Below, piece after piece: positions 7,420 to 13,903 of a DNA stretch of 36,935 bases. The DNA comes from Clostridia bacterium (lineage in GTDB: Bacteria > Bacillota > Clostridia > TANB77 > CAG-508). The DNA lies in the NCBI GenBank assembly GCA_900754085.1, contig CAAEBO010000036.1:1-36935 (forward strand), given 5' to 3'. Numbering within the stretch: the stretch's first letter is position 1; each line of letters begins with the position of its first letter. A program made the translations under genes and the position numbers. Below the pieces are notes generated by a model. That model had not been told where the DNA came from. It made no database searches and was given only the letters and a program-made list of their open reading frames with translations.

Positions 7420-7448
7420 TATACAATTTTATGTAAAAAATGTATAAT
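7420..7448 (+). promoter_or_regulatory. Sigma-A-type promoter of the 7482-8564 gene pair
   Basis: TATACA (7420-7425), 17 bases, TATAAT (7443-7448). Transcription would begin near 7455, downstream of the in-frame ATG at 7440, which supports 7482 as the true start codon. Confidence 0.65.
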
Positions 7449-7481
7449 ATTTGTAGAAAAAGCGTAAAGGAGAGAAGAATT

Positions 7482-8159
7482 ATGTGGACATGTTTATATT
7501 TAAGCCATATTGTAGTAATTATAATGATTATAATAGCTATATTAGGTATCATTTATGGAATAAGCAAAAAAAAGATTAAAGTATATCAAGTTATTATAAT
7601 ATTTTTATTTTGTGTAATTTCAATGGCATTAGTTACAGGGGTAACATCAATGCAATATATAAACTCTGAAAACAATGAAATAAAAGAGTTAGAAGGTGAT
7701 ACAAAAATAAACTATTGGACATATGATGAAGAAAAAATGTCAAGAGTTGAAACTGATTCATTAGAATATAGTAAATTAGTAGATTTAGAAACAGGTAATT
7801 TAGTAGCTATTAAAGAAAAAGCTGTAGAAACAGGAAAAGAGAAAGTAGATTTATCTAATAAAGAAAAAGCAGACGAAGTATGTAAAAACATTAACATTAA
7901 AGAAGAACTAGAACTTTCAGATTATTATTTAATTACTTTAAATTCTAAAGAGTTTATAAAAGCTAACGATGACATTTACTATGTAACATATAATTATACT
8001 TATTCATATGAAGACTTAAAAGAAGAGGGAACAATATATTATATTGTAAATAAAGATAATCAAATGAAAACAATGATTATGACAAATATTAATAATGAAA
8101 GTAAAGAAGCAGAATTCGAAGAAAAAGTATTAGAAATTATAAATACAATGAAATTCTAA
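7482..8159 (+). CDS. Hypothetical membrane-anchored protein, 225 aa
   Basis: I do not recognise a family. The N-terminus has two hydrophobic helices (about residues 5-27 and 33-53) separated by a basic SKKKIK stretch. A charged extracytoplasmic domain of about 170 residues follows, with strand-like segments (YYVTYNYTYSY, EGTIYYIVN) and the end EKVLEIINTMKF. That ending is reminiscent of PsbP/DUF1795-like lipoprotein domains, but this is weak. AAAGGAGAG is 8 bases before ATG 7482. The longer frame from 7440 would begin inside the promoter. It is followed after 15 bases by another membrane protein gene, with which it should be cotranscribed. Confidence 0.7.
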   Translation: MWTCLYLSHIVVIIMIIIAILGIIYGISKKKIKVYQVIIIFLFCVISMALVTGVTSMQYINSENNEIKELEGDTKINYWTYDEEKMSRVETDSLEYSKLVDLETGNLVAIKEKAVETGKEKVDLSNKEKADEVCKNINIKEELELSDYYLITLNSKEFIKANDDIYYVTYNYTYSYEDLKEEGTIYYIVNKDNQMKTMIMTNINNESKEAEFEEKVLEIINTMKF

Positions 8160-8174
8160 AAGGAGGTATATTTC

Positions 8175-8564
8175 ATGGTAATAGCACTAAATTTTATTTT
8201 TGATATTATAGTAGCAATTTTAGTATATGAATATTTTAAAAGAAATAAAGAAACAGAAGCATTTGCTGCTGCAGTTATTATAAAAGTTGCATATTATTTA
8301 TCATCAACTATAATTATGGGACAATTTAATTTTGTAGGATTAATAATATATACATTAGTAATGATTTGTGTTGCTAGATTATACATAATAATTGCAAAAG
8401 AAATAAATAAAAGAAAATTACACCCAGTATTATTTATAGTTATTATAGCTTTAATAGGAGCATTAATAATGTCATTTATAGGTGAAATTTTATATACATT
8501 ACTATTTAAATTAGTAACATTATTTTCAGCTACATTACAATATTCATTAGATAAAATTTCTTAA
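8175..8564 (+). CDS. Hypothetical integral membrane protein, 129 aa
   Basis: This small protein is almost wholly hydrophobic, with four predicted membrane segments (about residues 3-20, 30-48, 51-73 and 83-118) and short charged loops (FKRNKETE, KEINKRKLH). No catalytic motif or known family is recognised. AGGAGG at 8161-8166 lies 8 bases upstream of ATG. The gene starts 15 bases after the 7482 gene and ends before a strong terminator, so the two form a small operon. The pairing suggests that the products act together at the membrane, but there is no direct evidence. Confidence 0.7.
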   Translation: MVIALNFIFDIIVAILVYEYFKRNKETEAFAAAVIIKVAYYLSSTIIMGQFNFVGLIIYTLVMICVARLYIIIAKEINKRKLHPVLFIVIIALIGALIMSFIGEILYTLLFKLVTLFSATLQYSLDKIS

Positions 8565-8618
8565 ATACTTGAACAAGAAAAAATAGTATGATAGAATGAA
8601 GAAAATTAATTAAGATAT

Positions 8619-8669
8619 GAGAGATTAAAAAAAAACCAATTTTGGCGATTTTTTTAATCTCTCTTTTTT
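8619..8669 (+). terminator. Strong terminator before pyrG
   Basis: A perfect 15-base stem, GAGAGATTAAAAAAA (8619-8633) with TTTTTTTAATCTCTC (8649-8663), a 15-base loop containing a CCAA/TTGG inner pair, and TTTTTT after it. It closes the 7482-8564 operon. I see no GGGC-type start or C-rich initiation stretch that would make it a Bacillus-like pyrG attenuator. Confidence 0.88.
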
Positions 8670-8767
8670 ATTTAATAGAAAAAATATGACGAAATTTAGG
8701 TTTTCTAATAATTATAAATAAACCAAAATTTTACATTCGTCGGTTTAATTTGGGGAGGAGATAGGAT

Positions 8768-10387
8768 ATGAATACTAAGTATATTTTTGTAACAGGAGGG
8801 GTTGTTTCTGGTTTAGGAAAAGGAATAACAGCAGCATCATTAGGAAGATTATTAAAAAATAGAGGTTATAAAGTAACAATACAGAAATTTGATCCATATT
8901 TAAATGTTGATCCAGGAACGATGAGCCCATATGAACATGGAGAAGTATTTGTTACAGATGATGGAGCAGAAACAGATTTAGATTTAGGACATTATGAAAG
9001 ATTTATAGATGAGAATCTAAATAAAGATTCTAGTATAACAATGGGAAAAATATACTTAGAAGTACTAGAAAAAGAAAGAGAAGGAGAATATTTAGGAAAG
9101 ACAGTACAAGTAATACCACATGTTACAAACAAAATAAAAGAAAAAATATATAGTTTTGAAGATACAGACACAGATATCGTAATTACAGAGATAGGAGGAA
9201 CTGTTGGAGATATAGAAGGACTTTCTATTATAGAAGCAATTAGGCAAGTAGGGTTAGAAAAAAATCCAGAAGATGTATTATACATTCATGTAACCTTATT
9301 ACCATATATAAGTGGGTCAAACGAAATAAAGTCAAAACCAACACAACACTCTGTTAAGGAATTACAATCATATGGCATAAAACCAAATATATTAGTTTGT
9401 AGAAGTGAAATAGATATTCCAGATTCTATAAGAGAAAAACTAGCTTTATTCTGCAATGTAAGAAAAGAAAATGTAATAGAAAATAAAACTGTAAAATGCT
9501 TATATGAAGTACCACTTATGCTAGAAAGAGAAGGATTAGGAAGAGCTGTATGTAATTTACTAAGAATGGATAATTATGTTCCAGATAATACTGAGTGGCA
9601 AGAGATGATAGATAAAATAGAAAATATAAATGGAAAAGATGTAAATGTAGCAATAGTTGGAAAGTATACAAAATTAGAAGATTCATATATATCTGTAATA
9701 GAAAGTTTAACACATGCAGGATATGCAAATAATGTAAAAGTAAAAATAGATTTAATAGATTCAGAGATGATAAACGAAGAAAATGTAAAAGATAAGTTAA
9801 AAAGATATAGTGGAATAGTAGTACCAGGAGGATTTGGAAATAGAGGAATAGAAGGAATGATTACTACAATAAAATATGCAAGAGAAAACAATATACCATT
9901 TTTGGGAATCTGTTTAGGTATGCAAATGACTGTAGTTGAATTTGCAAGAAATGTATTAAATTTAGAAGATGTAAATTCGGAAGAATTTAAAGAGGATGCA
10001 AAGAATAGAGTTATACATATAATGGATGAACAAAAGGATATAACTAAAAAAGGTGGAACAATGAGACTAGGCTCATATCCTTGCTTGCTAAAAGAAAATA
10101 GTAAAGTAAAAGAATTATACGGAAAAGAAAATATATTAGAAAGACACAGACATCGTTTTGAATATAATAATAAATATAAAGAAGAATTAGAAGAAGCAGG
10201 CTTAATATGTTCTGGAGTTTCTCCAAATGGAAAATTAGTAGAAATTGTTGAATATAAAAAACATCCATTTTTTATTGGAGTACAATTTCATCCGGAATTA
10301 AAGTCAAGACCAAATAGACCTGCGCCAGTATTTGTACGGACTAATAAAAGCAGTAAAAGAAAAATAAAAATAGTTCTAAAAATATAA
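8768..10387 (+). CDS. pyrG: CTP synthase
   Basis: A 539-residue enzyme that makes CTP from UTP, ATP and glutamine. The N-terminal amidoligase domain (about 1-270) begins KYIFVTGGVVSGLGKGI and contains KFDPYLNVDPGTMSPYEHGE and ITEIGGTVGDIE. The C-terminal class I glutamine amidotransferase (about 290-530) has the catalytic triad Cys382 in FLGICLGMQ and His508/Glu510 in QFHPEL. The length is normal and nothing is missing. The start has TGGGGAGGAG just upstream. The gene lies between a strong terminator and the groE promoter. I could not assign its own promoter with confidence. Confidence 0.97.
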   Translation: MNTKYIFVTGGVVSGLGKGITAASLGRLLKNRGYKVTIQKFDPYLNVDPGTMSPYEHGEVFVTDDGAETDLDLGHYERFIDENLNKDSSITMGKIYLEVLEKEREGEYLGKTVQVIPHVTNKIKEKIYSFEDTDTDIVITEIGGTVGDIEGLSIIEAIRQVGLEKNPEDVLYIHVTLLPYISGSNEIKSKPTQHSVKELQSYGIKPNILVCRSEIDIPDSIREKLALFCNVRKENVIENKTVKCLYEVPLMLEREGLGRAVCNLLRMDNYVPDNTEWQEMIDKIENINGKDVNVAIVGKYTKLEDSYISVIESLTHAGYANNVKVKIDLIDSEMINEENVKDKLKRYSGIVVPGGFGNRGIEGMITTIKYARENNIPFLGICLGMQMTVVEFARNVLNLEDVNSEEFKEDAKNRVIHIMDEQKDITKKGGTMRLGSYPCLLKENSKVKELYGKENILERHRHRFEYNNKYKEELEEAGLICSGVSPNGKLVEIVEYKKHPFFIGVQFHPELKSRPNRPAPVFVRTNKSSKRKIKIVLKI

Positions 10388-10449
10388 AAATACTAATAAA
10401 ATTAATAATGAAATCCAAAGTTAGAAGTAATGTGAATTTTATGTGAAAA

Positions 10450-10476
10450 TTAGCAAACTGACTTGACAATTGCTAA
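10450..10476 (+). promoter_or_regulatory. Second, degenerate CIRCE-like operator overlapping the groE -35
   Basis: TTAGCA (10450-10455), 15 bases, TGCTAA (10471-10476). This is exactly the outer half-site spacing of CIRCE, extended by one further base on each side (ATTAGCAA and TTGCTAAT). The inner CTC/GAG bases of the consensus are lost. It covers the TTGACA -35 hexamer, and its centre is 43 bases upstream of the centre of the proper CIRCE element. Confidence 0.5.
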
Positions 10477-10491
10477 TAAAAGGTATAAATT
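10463..10491 (+). promoter_or_regulatory. Sigma-A promoter of groES-groEL
   Basis: TTGACA at 10463-10468 is a perfect -35. A TATAAATTAT stretch at 10484-10493 supplies the -10 (TATAAA with 15 bases spacing, or TAAATT with 17). The CIRCE operator begins immediately after it, in the usual place around the transcription start. Confidence 0.7.
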
Positions 10492-10492
10492 A

Positions 10493-10519
10493 TTAGCAGT
10501 CACAAACAAAGAGTGCTAA
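10493..10519 (+). promoter_or_regulatory. CIRCE operator (HrcA binding site)
   Basis: TTAGCAGTC-N9-GAGTGCTAA matches the consensus TTAGCACTC-N9-GAGTGCTAA with a single changed base in the left arm. HrcA binding here represses groESL until heat or misfolding stress. hrcA itself is not in the window. Confidence 0.93.
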
Positions 10520-10545
10520 TAATCATATATAGGAGGTAATGTGTA

Positions 10546-10827
10546 ATGATAAAACCATTAGCAGACAGAGTATTATTAAAAATGGAAGAAGAAGAGGAAA
10601 AAACAAAAAGTGGAATTATTTTATCAACAGGATCAAAAGAAAAACCACAAACAGCAAAAGTTATAGAAGTTGGACCTGGAGAAAAAATAAATGATAAAGT
10701 TGAAGAAATGTATGTAAAAAAAGGTGATAGAGTAATAATAAATACTTATTCAGGATCAGATGTAAAATATGAAGGTGAAGAATATAAAATTGTAAGACAA
10801 TCTGATATTTTAGCTATTATAGAATAA
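10546..10827 (+). CDS. groES: Co-chaperonin GroES
   Basis: A 93-residue Cpn10 subunit, which forms the heptameric lid of the GroEL folding chamber. It begins MIKPLADRVLLKMEEEEEKT and has the mobile-loop region KTKSGIILSTGSKEKPQ, the VEVGPG-like turn (VIEVGPGE), KKGDRVIINTYSGSDVKYEGEEY and the final SDILAII. AGGAGG at 10531-10536 lies 9 bases upstream. groEL starts 23 bases after its stop, so the two form the standard operon under CIRCE control. Confidence 0.97.
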   Translation: MIKPLADRVLLKMEEEEEKTKSGIILSTGSKEKPQTAKVIEVGPGEKINDKVEEMYVKKGDRVIINTYSGSDVKYEGEEYKIVRQSDILAIIE

Positions 10828-10850
10828 TAAAGAAAGGTTGGTAATTTAAT

Positions 10851-12488
10851 ATGTCAAAAGAAATAAAATTTGGTGAAGATGCAAGAAAATCATTATTAAA
10901 TGGTGTAAACAAATTAGCAGATACAGTAAAGGTAACATTAGGACCAAAAGGAAGAAATGTTGTTCTAGATAAAGGTTTTGGTTCTCCATTAATAACAAAT
11001 GATGGAGTAACAATAGCAAAAGAAATAGAATTAGAAGATACATTCGAAAATATGGGAGCAAAACTTGTAAAAGAAGTTTCTACAAAAACAAATGATGTTG
11101 CAGGAGATGGAACAACAACAGCAACAGTTTTAGCACAAGCAATGGTAAAAGAAGGTGTTAAAAATGTTGCAGCTGGAGGAGATCCAATGGCAATAAAAAG
11201 AGGAATGGACAAAGCAACAGCAAAAGCAGTAGAAGAGATAAAGAAAATAAGTGTTGCAGTAAATGGAAAAGATGATATTGCAAGAGTTGCAAGTGTATCT
11301 TCAGATAACGAAGAAGTAGGAAACTTAATTGCAGAAGCAATGGAAAAAGTATCTAAAGATGGAGTTATAACAATAGAAGAATCAAAAACATCAGATACAG
11401 CAGTTAATGTTGTAGAAGGAATGCAATTTGATAAAGGATATATCTCTCCATATATGGTAACAGATACAGAAAAAATGGAAGCTATATTAGATAACCCATA
11501 TATATTAATTACAGATAAGAAGGTAAGCAACATTCAAGAATTGTTACCATTATTAGAAAGTTTAATGCAACAATCTGCAAAATTAGTTATAGTATGTGAT
11601 GATGTAGAAAATGAAGCTTTATCTACATTGGTACTTAACAAATTAAGAGGTGTATTAAATGTAGTTGCTGTAAAAGCTCCAGGATATGGTGATAGAAGAA
11701 AAGAAATGTTACAAGACATCGCAATACTAACAGGTGGAGAAGTTATAACAAGCGATTTAGGATTAGACTTAAAAGACACAACTATAGAACAATTAGGTAG
11801 AGCAAAACAAGTTAAAGTTCAAAAAGAAAATACAATTATTGTAGATGGAATGGGAGACAAAAATCAAATAGCAGAAAGAATAAGCCAATTAAAAGCACAA
11901 ATAAGTGAAGAAAAAAGTGAATTTGATAGAGAAAAATTACAAGAAAGATTAGCTAAAATTGCTGGTGGTGTAGCTGTAATAGAAGTTGGAGCTGCAACAG
12001 AAATAGAAATGAAAGATAAAAAATTAAGAATAGAAGATGCTTTATCTGCAACAAAAGCAGCTGTAGAAGAAGGTATAGTTGCAGGTGGAGGAACAACATA
12101 TATAGACATTATTAATGAAGTTAGCGAATTTGTAAATACATTAACTGGAGATGAAAAATTAGGAGCTTCAATAGTTCTTAAAGCATTAGAAGAGCCAGCA
12201 AAACAAATAGCAAGAAATGCAGGATTAGAACCAGCAGTTATAGTAGAAGAAGTAAAAAAATCTGCTAAAGGTGTAGGATTTAATGCAAGAGCTGAAAAAT
12301 ATGAAGATATGAAGAAAGCAGGAGTTGTAGACCCTACAAAAGTAACAAGAAGTGCATTACAAAATGCAGAAAGTATTGCCTCTATGATACTAACTACAGA
12401 AAGTTTAGTAGCAGACAAGAAAGAAGAAAAATGTAACTGTGGTGGAGGAGCACCAGCAGGAATGCCAGACATGGGTGGAATGTACTAA
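10851..12488 (+). CDS. groEL: Chaperonin GroEL
   Basis: A 545-residue Cpn60, the ATP-driven double-ring folding chamber of the cytosol. It shows TLGPKGRNVVLDKGFGSP, the ATPase signature GDGTTTATVLAQ, apical-domain motifs (VEGMQFDKGYISPYM, KAPGYGDRRKEML) and AAVEEGIVAGGGTTYI near residue 405-420. It has a C-terminal Gly/Met tail ending MPDMGGMY. Just before the tail is EEKCNCGGG; a Cys pair there is less common than the usual Gly-Met repeat. It is the second gene of the groE operon and is followed by a strong terminator. Confidence 0.98.
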   Translation: MSKEIKFGEDARKSLLNGVNKLADTVKVTLGPKGRNVVLDKGFGSPLITNDGVTIAKEIELEDTFENMGAKLVKEVSTKTNDVAGDGTTTATVLAQAMVKEGVKNVAAGGDPMAIKRGMDKATAKAVEEIKKISVAVNGKDDIARVASVSSDNEEVGNLIAEAMEKVSKDGVITIEESKTSDTAVNVVEGMQFDKGYISPYMVTDTEKMEAILDNPYILITDKKVSNIQELLPLLESLMQQSAKLVIVCDDVENEALSTLVLNKLRGVLNVVAVKAPGYGDRRKEMLQDIAILTGGEVITSDLGLDLKDTTIEQLGRAKQVKVQKENTIIVDGMGDKNQIAERISQLKAQISEEKSEFDREKLQERLAKIAGGVAVIEVGAATEIEMKDKKLRIEDALSATKAAVEEGIVAGGGTTYIDIINEVSEFVNTLTGDEKLGASIVLKALEEPAKQIARNAGLEPAVIVEEVKKSAKGVGFNARAEKYEDMKKAGVVDPTKVTRSALQNAESIASMILTTESLVADKKEEKCNCGGGAPAGMPDMGGMY

Positions 12489-12506
12489 AATTTATAAAAT
12501 ATTAGG

Positions 12507-12550
12507 AAATCCAACTTATTAAATTTTATTTAATAAGTTGGATTTATTTT
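12507..12550 (+). terminator. groEL terminator
   Basis: A 17-base perfect inverted repeat, AAATCCAACTTATTAAA (12507-12523) and its complement (12529-12545), with a five-base loop and an ATTTT tail. Confidence 0.88.
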
Positions 12551-12661
12551 TATATAGTAGGAAAATAGATGTATTGAAAAATAAACAAACTTGTGATATT
12601 ATGTAAAATAGTAACTTGTAAATAAATTTAATGCTAGAATTTAGCAGAAAGGGAAGAAATT

Positions 12662-13369
12662 ATGAAAACATCAGAAATTATGCAAAAAGAGTTATTACAA
12701 GCAAAAGTAGATTCGGTAATTTACGAACAACTTAAAACCTCATGGCGGGAAGAACAAAACAGTCTTCTAGAATCTTTAAAAGATTGGAGGCGACCACAAG
12801 ATAATCTAGAAGCAAGTATAGATATAATTGAGCTTGTAGACAGATTACCTATACAGCAATATTATACAGAAGTACCTTTTAGAGACGAAAGCAAAGATGA
12901 CTTTGTTTCAACAGTTGCAAGCAGTGGATGTGCTATTCTTATAGCAAAATTTATTGAAAGATATTTCTTGTCTGAAAAAGATATGCTCATATCAGAACTA
13001 GCAGAAATGGCATTAGAGTATGGCTACAGAGGATATAAGAAAAAAGCAGATGAAACTTGGCAAAAAATGGGAATGATTCATATCTGGTTTGATAAGTTCG
13101 TACCACGGTTTTATAAATTAAAAAGTAAACGCTTAGAAACGGTTTATGAAATTGAAAAAGCACTTTTAGCAGGGGAATTACCTGTAGTGTTGGTAAAGAA
13201 CGCAGTTTATAAAGAAGATCCCAATAATGATAATTCACATTTTGTTGCGGTACTAGGATTTACAAAAGAAGGATATCAGTTGTATGATCCAGAAAAGATA
13301 AGTGTAATAAGCTATGAATTTGAAAAGCTTCATAAAGCATTACGGATGGGTTGGATAATTTCAAAATAA
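12662..13369 (+). CDS. Peptidase C39-like (papain fold) protein, cytoplasmic
   Basis: A 235-residue protein. After a charged helical N-terminus of about 60 residues comes PIQQYYTEVPFRDESKDDF, then TVASSGCAILIAKFIERYF with Cys90, then SHFVAVLGFTKEGYQLYDPE with His193 and Asp209. The Cys-His-Asp order and spacing match C39-like/BtrH-type papain-fold domains, in which Cys lies at the head of a helix. The usual GCGPT motif is replaced by SSGCAI. There is no signal peptide or membrane helix, unlike the secreted C39_2 proteins and the C39 domains of bacteriocin exporters. It is a single gene with its own terminator. Activity as a protease, peptide ligase or transglutaminase-like enzyme cannot be told apart from sequence. 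Confidence 0.65.
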   Translation: MKTSEIMQKELLQAKVDSVIYEQLKTSWREEQNSLLESLKDWRRPQDNLEASIDIIELVDRLPIQQYYTEVPFRDESKDDFVSTVASSGCAILIAKFIERYFLSEKDMLISELAEMALEYGYRGYKKKADETWQKMGMIHIWFDKFVPRFYKLKSKRLETVYEIEKALLAGELPVVLVKNAVYKEDPNNDNSHFVAVLGFTKEGYQLYDPEKISVISYEFEKLHKALRMGWIISK

Positions 13370-13386
13370 TAATGGTAAATAAAAAA

Positions 13387-13426
13387 CAACTAGACTAAGA
13401 GTAATCTCCAAGTCTAGTTGCTTTTT
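13387..13426. terminator. Bidirectional terminator after the C39-like gene
   Basis: CAACTAGACT (13387-13396) pairs with AGTCTAGTTG (13411-13420), with a 14-base loop. TTTTT follows on the plus strand and an A run precedes it, giving T6 on the minus strand. It can serve both the 12662 gene and the minus-strand miniprotein genes. Confidence 0.85.
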
Positions 13427-13439
13427 ATTTATGTTTTAT

Positions 13440-13562
13440 CTAACAACATCCGTTTCTTCTATTTCCACCACAACAACAGAATATTATTATTAATAATATT
13501 ATCCAAGTGCAACAATCATCTCCAAAACCGAAACCACATCCACAACCTCTATTTTCTGGCAT
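13440..13562 (-). CDS. Cys-rich membrane miniprotein B, 40 aa
   Basis: A short gene with start ATG at 13562 and an AAGGAGGG ribosome site six bases upstream. The protein starts MPENRGCGCGFGFGDD and has CC before a single hydrophobic helix (WIILLIIIF), then CCCGGNRRNGCC and stop. Nine of 40 residues are Cys and nine are Gly. It has the same length and layout as the gene at 13635-13757, so the two are probably paralogues. The Gly-rich head plus one hydrophobic helix recalls the YjcZ-type small sporulation proteins of Bacillus, but the Cys clusters differ. Function unknown. A plus-strand frame over the same bases (13418-13615) has no ribosome site and is not credible. Confidence 0.75.
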   Translation of the reverse strand: MPENRGCGCGFGFGDDCCTWIILLIIIFCCCGGNRRNGCC

Positions 13563-13601
13563 ATAAATCCCTCCTTTCAAATGTTCCATATAAGAACATA
13601 A

Positions 13602-13632
13602 GTATAACTGTATAAAATTTCAAACAGTATAC
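13602..13632 (-). other. Hairpin between the two miniprotein genes
   Basis: GTATAACTGT (13602-13611) can pair with ACAGTATAC (13624-13632) as a 9-base stem with one bulged A. It lies directly after the stop of miniprotein A and before the ribosome site of miniprotein B. There is no T run, so it may tune relative expression or protect the mRNA end. Confidence 0.35.
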
Positions 13633-13634
13633 AA

Positions 13635-13757
13635 TTAGCAACCACATGGGTCACAAGGTGTGTCACAGCCACATCCAGAGTTTCTACTATTTCCACATCC
13701 ACAGAAAAGTATTAAGAAAAGAATGATGAACCATAATAAGTCATTATTACCACACAT
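13635..13757 (-). CDS. Cys-rich membrane miniprotein A, 40 aa
   Basis: Start ATG at 13757 with AGGGAGG about eight bases upstream. The protein begins MCGNNDLLW, crosses the membrane once (WFIILFLILF), and ends CGCGNSRNSGCGCDTPCDPCGC, with eight Cys in 40 residues. Shared with miniprotein B: exact length, a helix that starts with Trp and ends with Phe-Cys, then a Cys/Gly-N-x-R-N-x-GC stretch. A dense Cys tail beside a single helix suggests disulfide cross-linking or metal binding at a membrane or spore surface; this is inference. A sigma-E-like promoter match lies upstream. It is transcribed before miniprotein B. Confidence 0.75.
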   Translation of the reverse strand: MCGNNDLLWFIILFLILFCGCGNSRNSGCGCDTPCDPCGC

Positions 13758-13802
13758 AAATATAACCTCCCTTTTCTTTTTTAAACCTAAGTTCTTTTTC
13801 TT

Positions 13803-13828
13803 AGTATGATATATCTTATTCGAAATAT
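13803..13828 (-). promoter_or_regulatory. Possible sigma-E-like promoter of the miniprotein genes
   Basis: Minus strand: ATATT (13828-13824), 15 bases, CATACT (13808-13803). This resembles the mother-cell sigma-E consensus (ATATT, 14-15 bases, CATACA-T) more than sigma-A; at 17 bases from CATACT there is no TTGACA-like hexamer. The match is partial in a very A+T-rich stretch. Confidence 0.35.
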
Positions 13829-13833
13829 ATCTA

Positions 13834-13862
13834 TTGTGTTACTAAAAAAATAATGATATAAT
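13834..13862 (+). promoter_or_regulatory. Promoter of mutL-miaA-HlyD operon
   Basis: TTGTGT (13834-13839), 17 bases, then a consensus TATAAT (13857-13862), 42 bases before the mutL start. It lies divergently to the miniprotein promoter and shares the same short intergenic space. Confidence 0.65.
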
Positions 13863-13903
13863 TTTTGGCAATGGTAGTGAGATAGAAAAGGAGAAAAATA
13901 TAT

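Noticed and set aside
7316..7552. N-terminal 79-codon extension of deoD
   Set aside because: Hydrophobic, A+T-rich translation unlike the family. ATG 7315 has an ideal AGGAGG and gives DeoD numbering that matches E. coli.
8619..8669. pyrG attenuator of the Bacillus type
   Set aside because: The stem looks like a simple terminator of the upstream pair. No GGGC initiation site or promoter is seen before it that would make it part of a pyrG leader.
10817..12472. Long minus-strand frames across groEL (and similar ones across uvrC, pyrG, mutL, ftsK, radA)
   Set aside because: Low-complexity Ser/Leu/Phe-rich translations antisense to well-recognised genes, typical shadows of A+T-rich coding sequence; no ribosome sites.
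13418..13615. Plus-strand 65-codon open frame
   Set aside because: No ribosome site; it begins inside the terminator arm and is antisense to miniprotein B, whose strand has a good ribosome site and a sensible protein.
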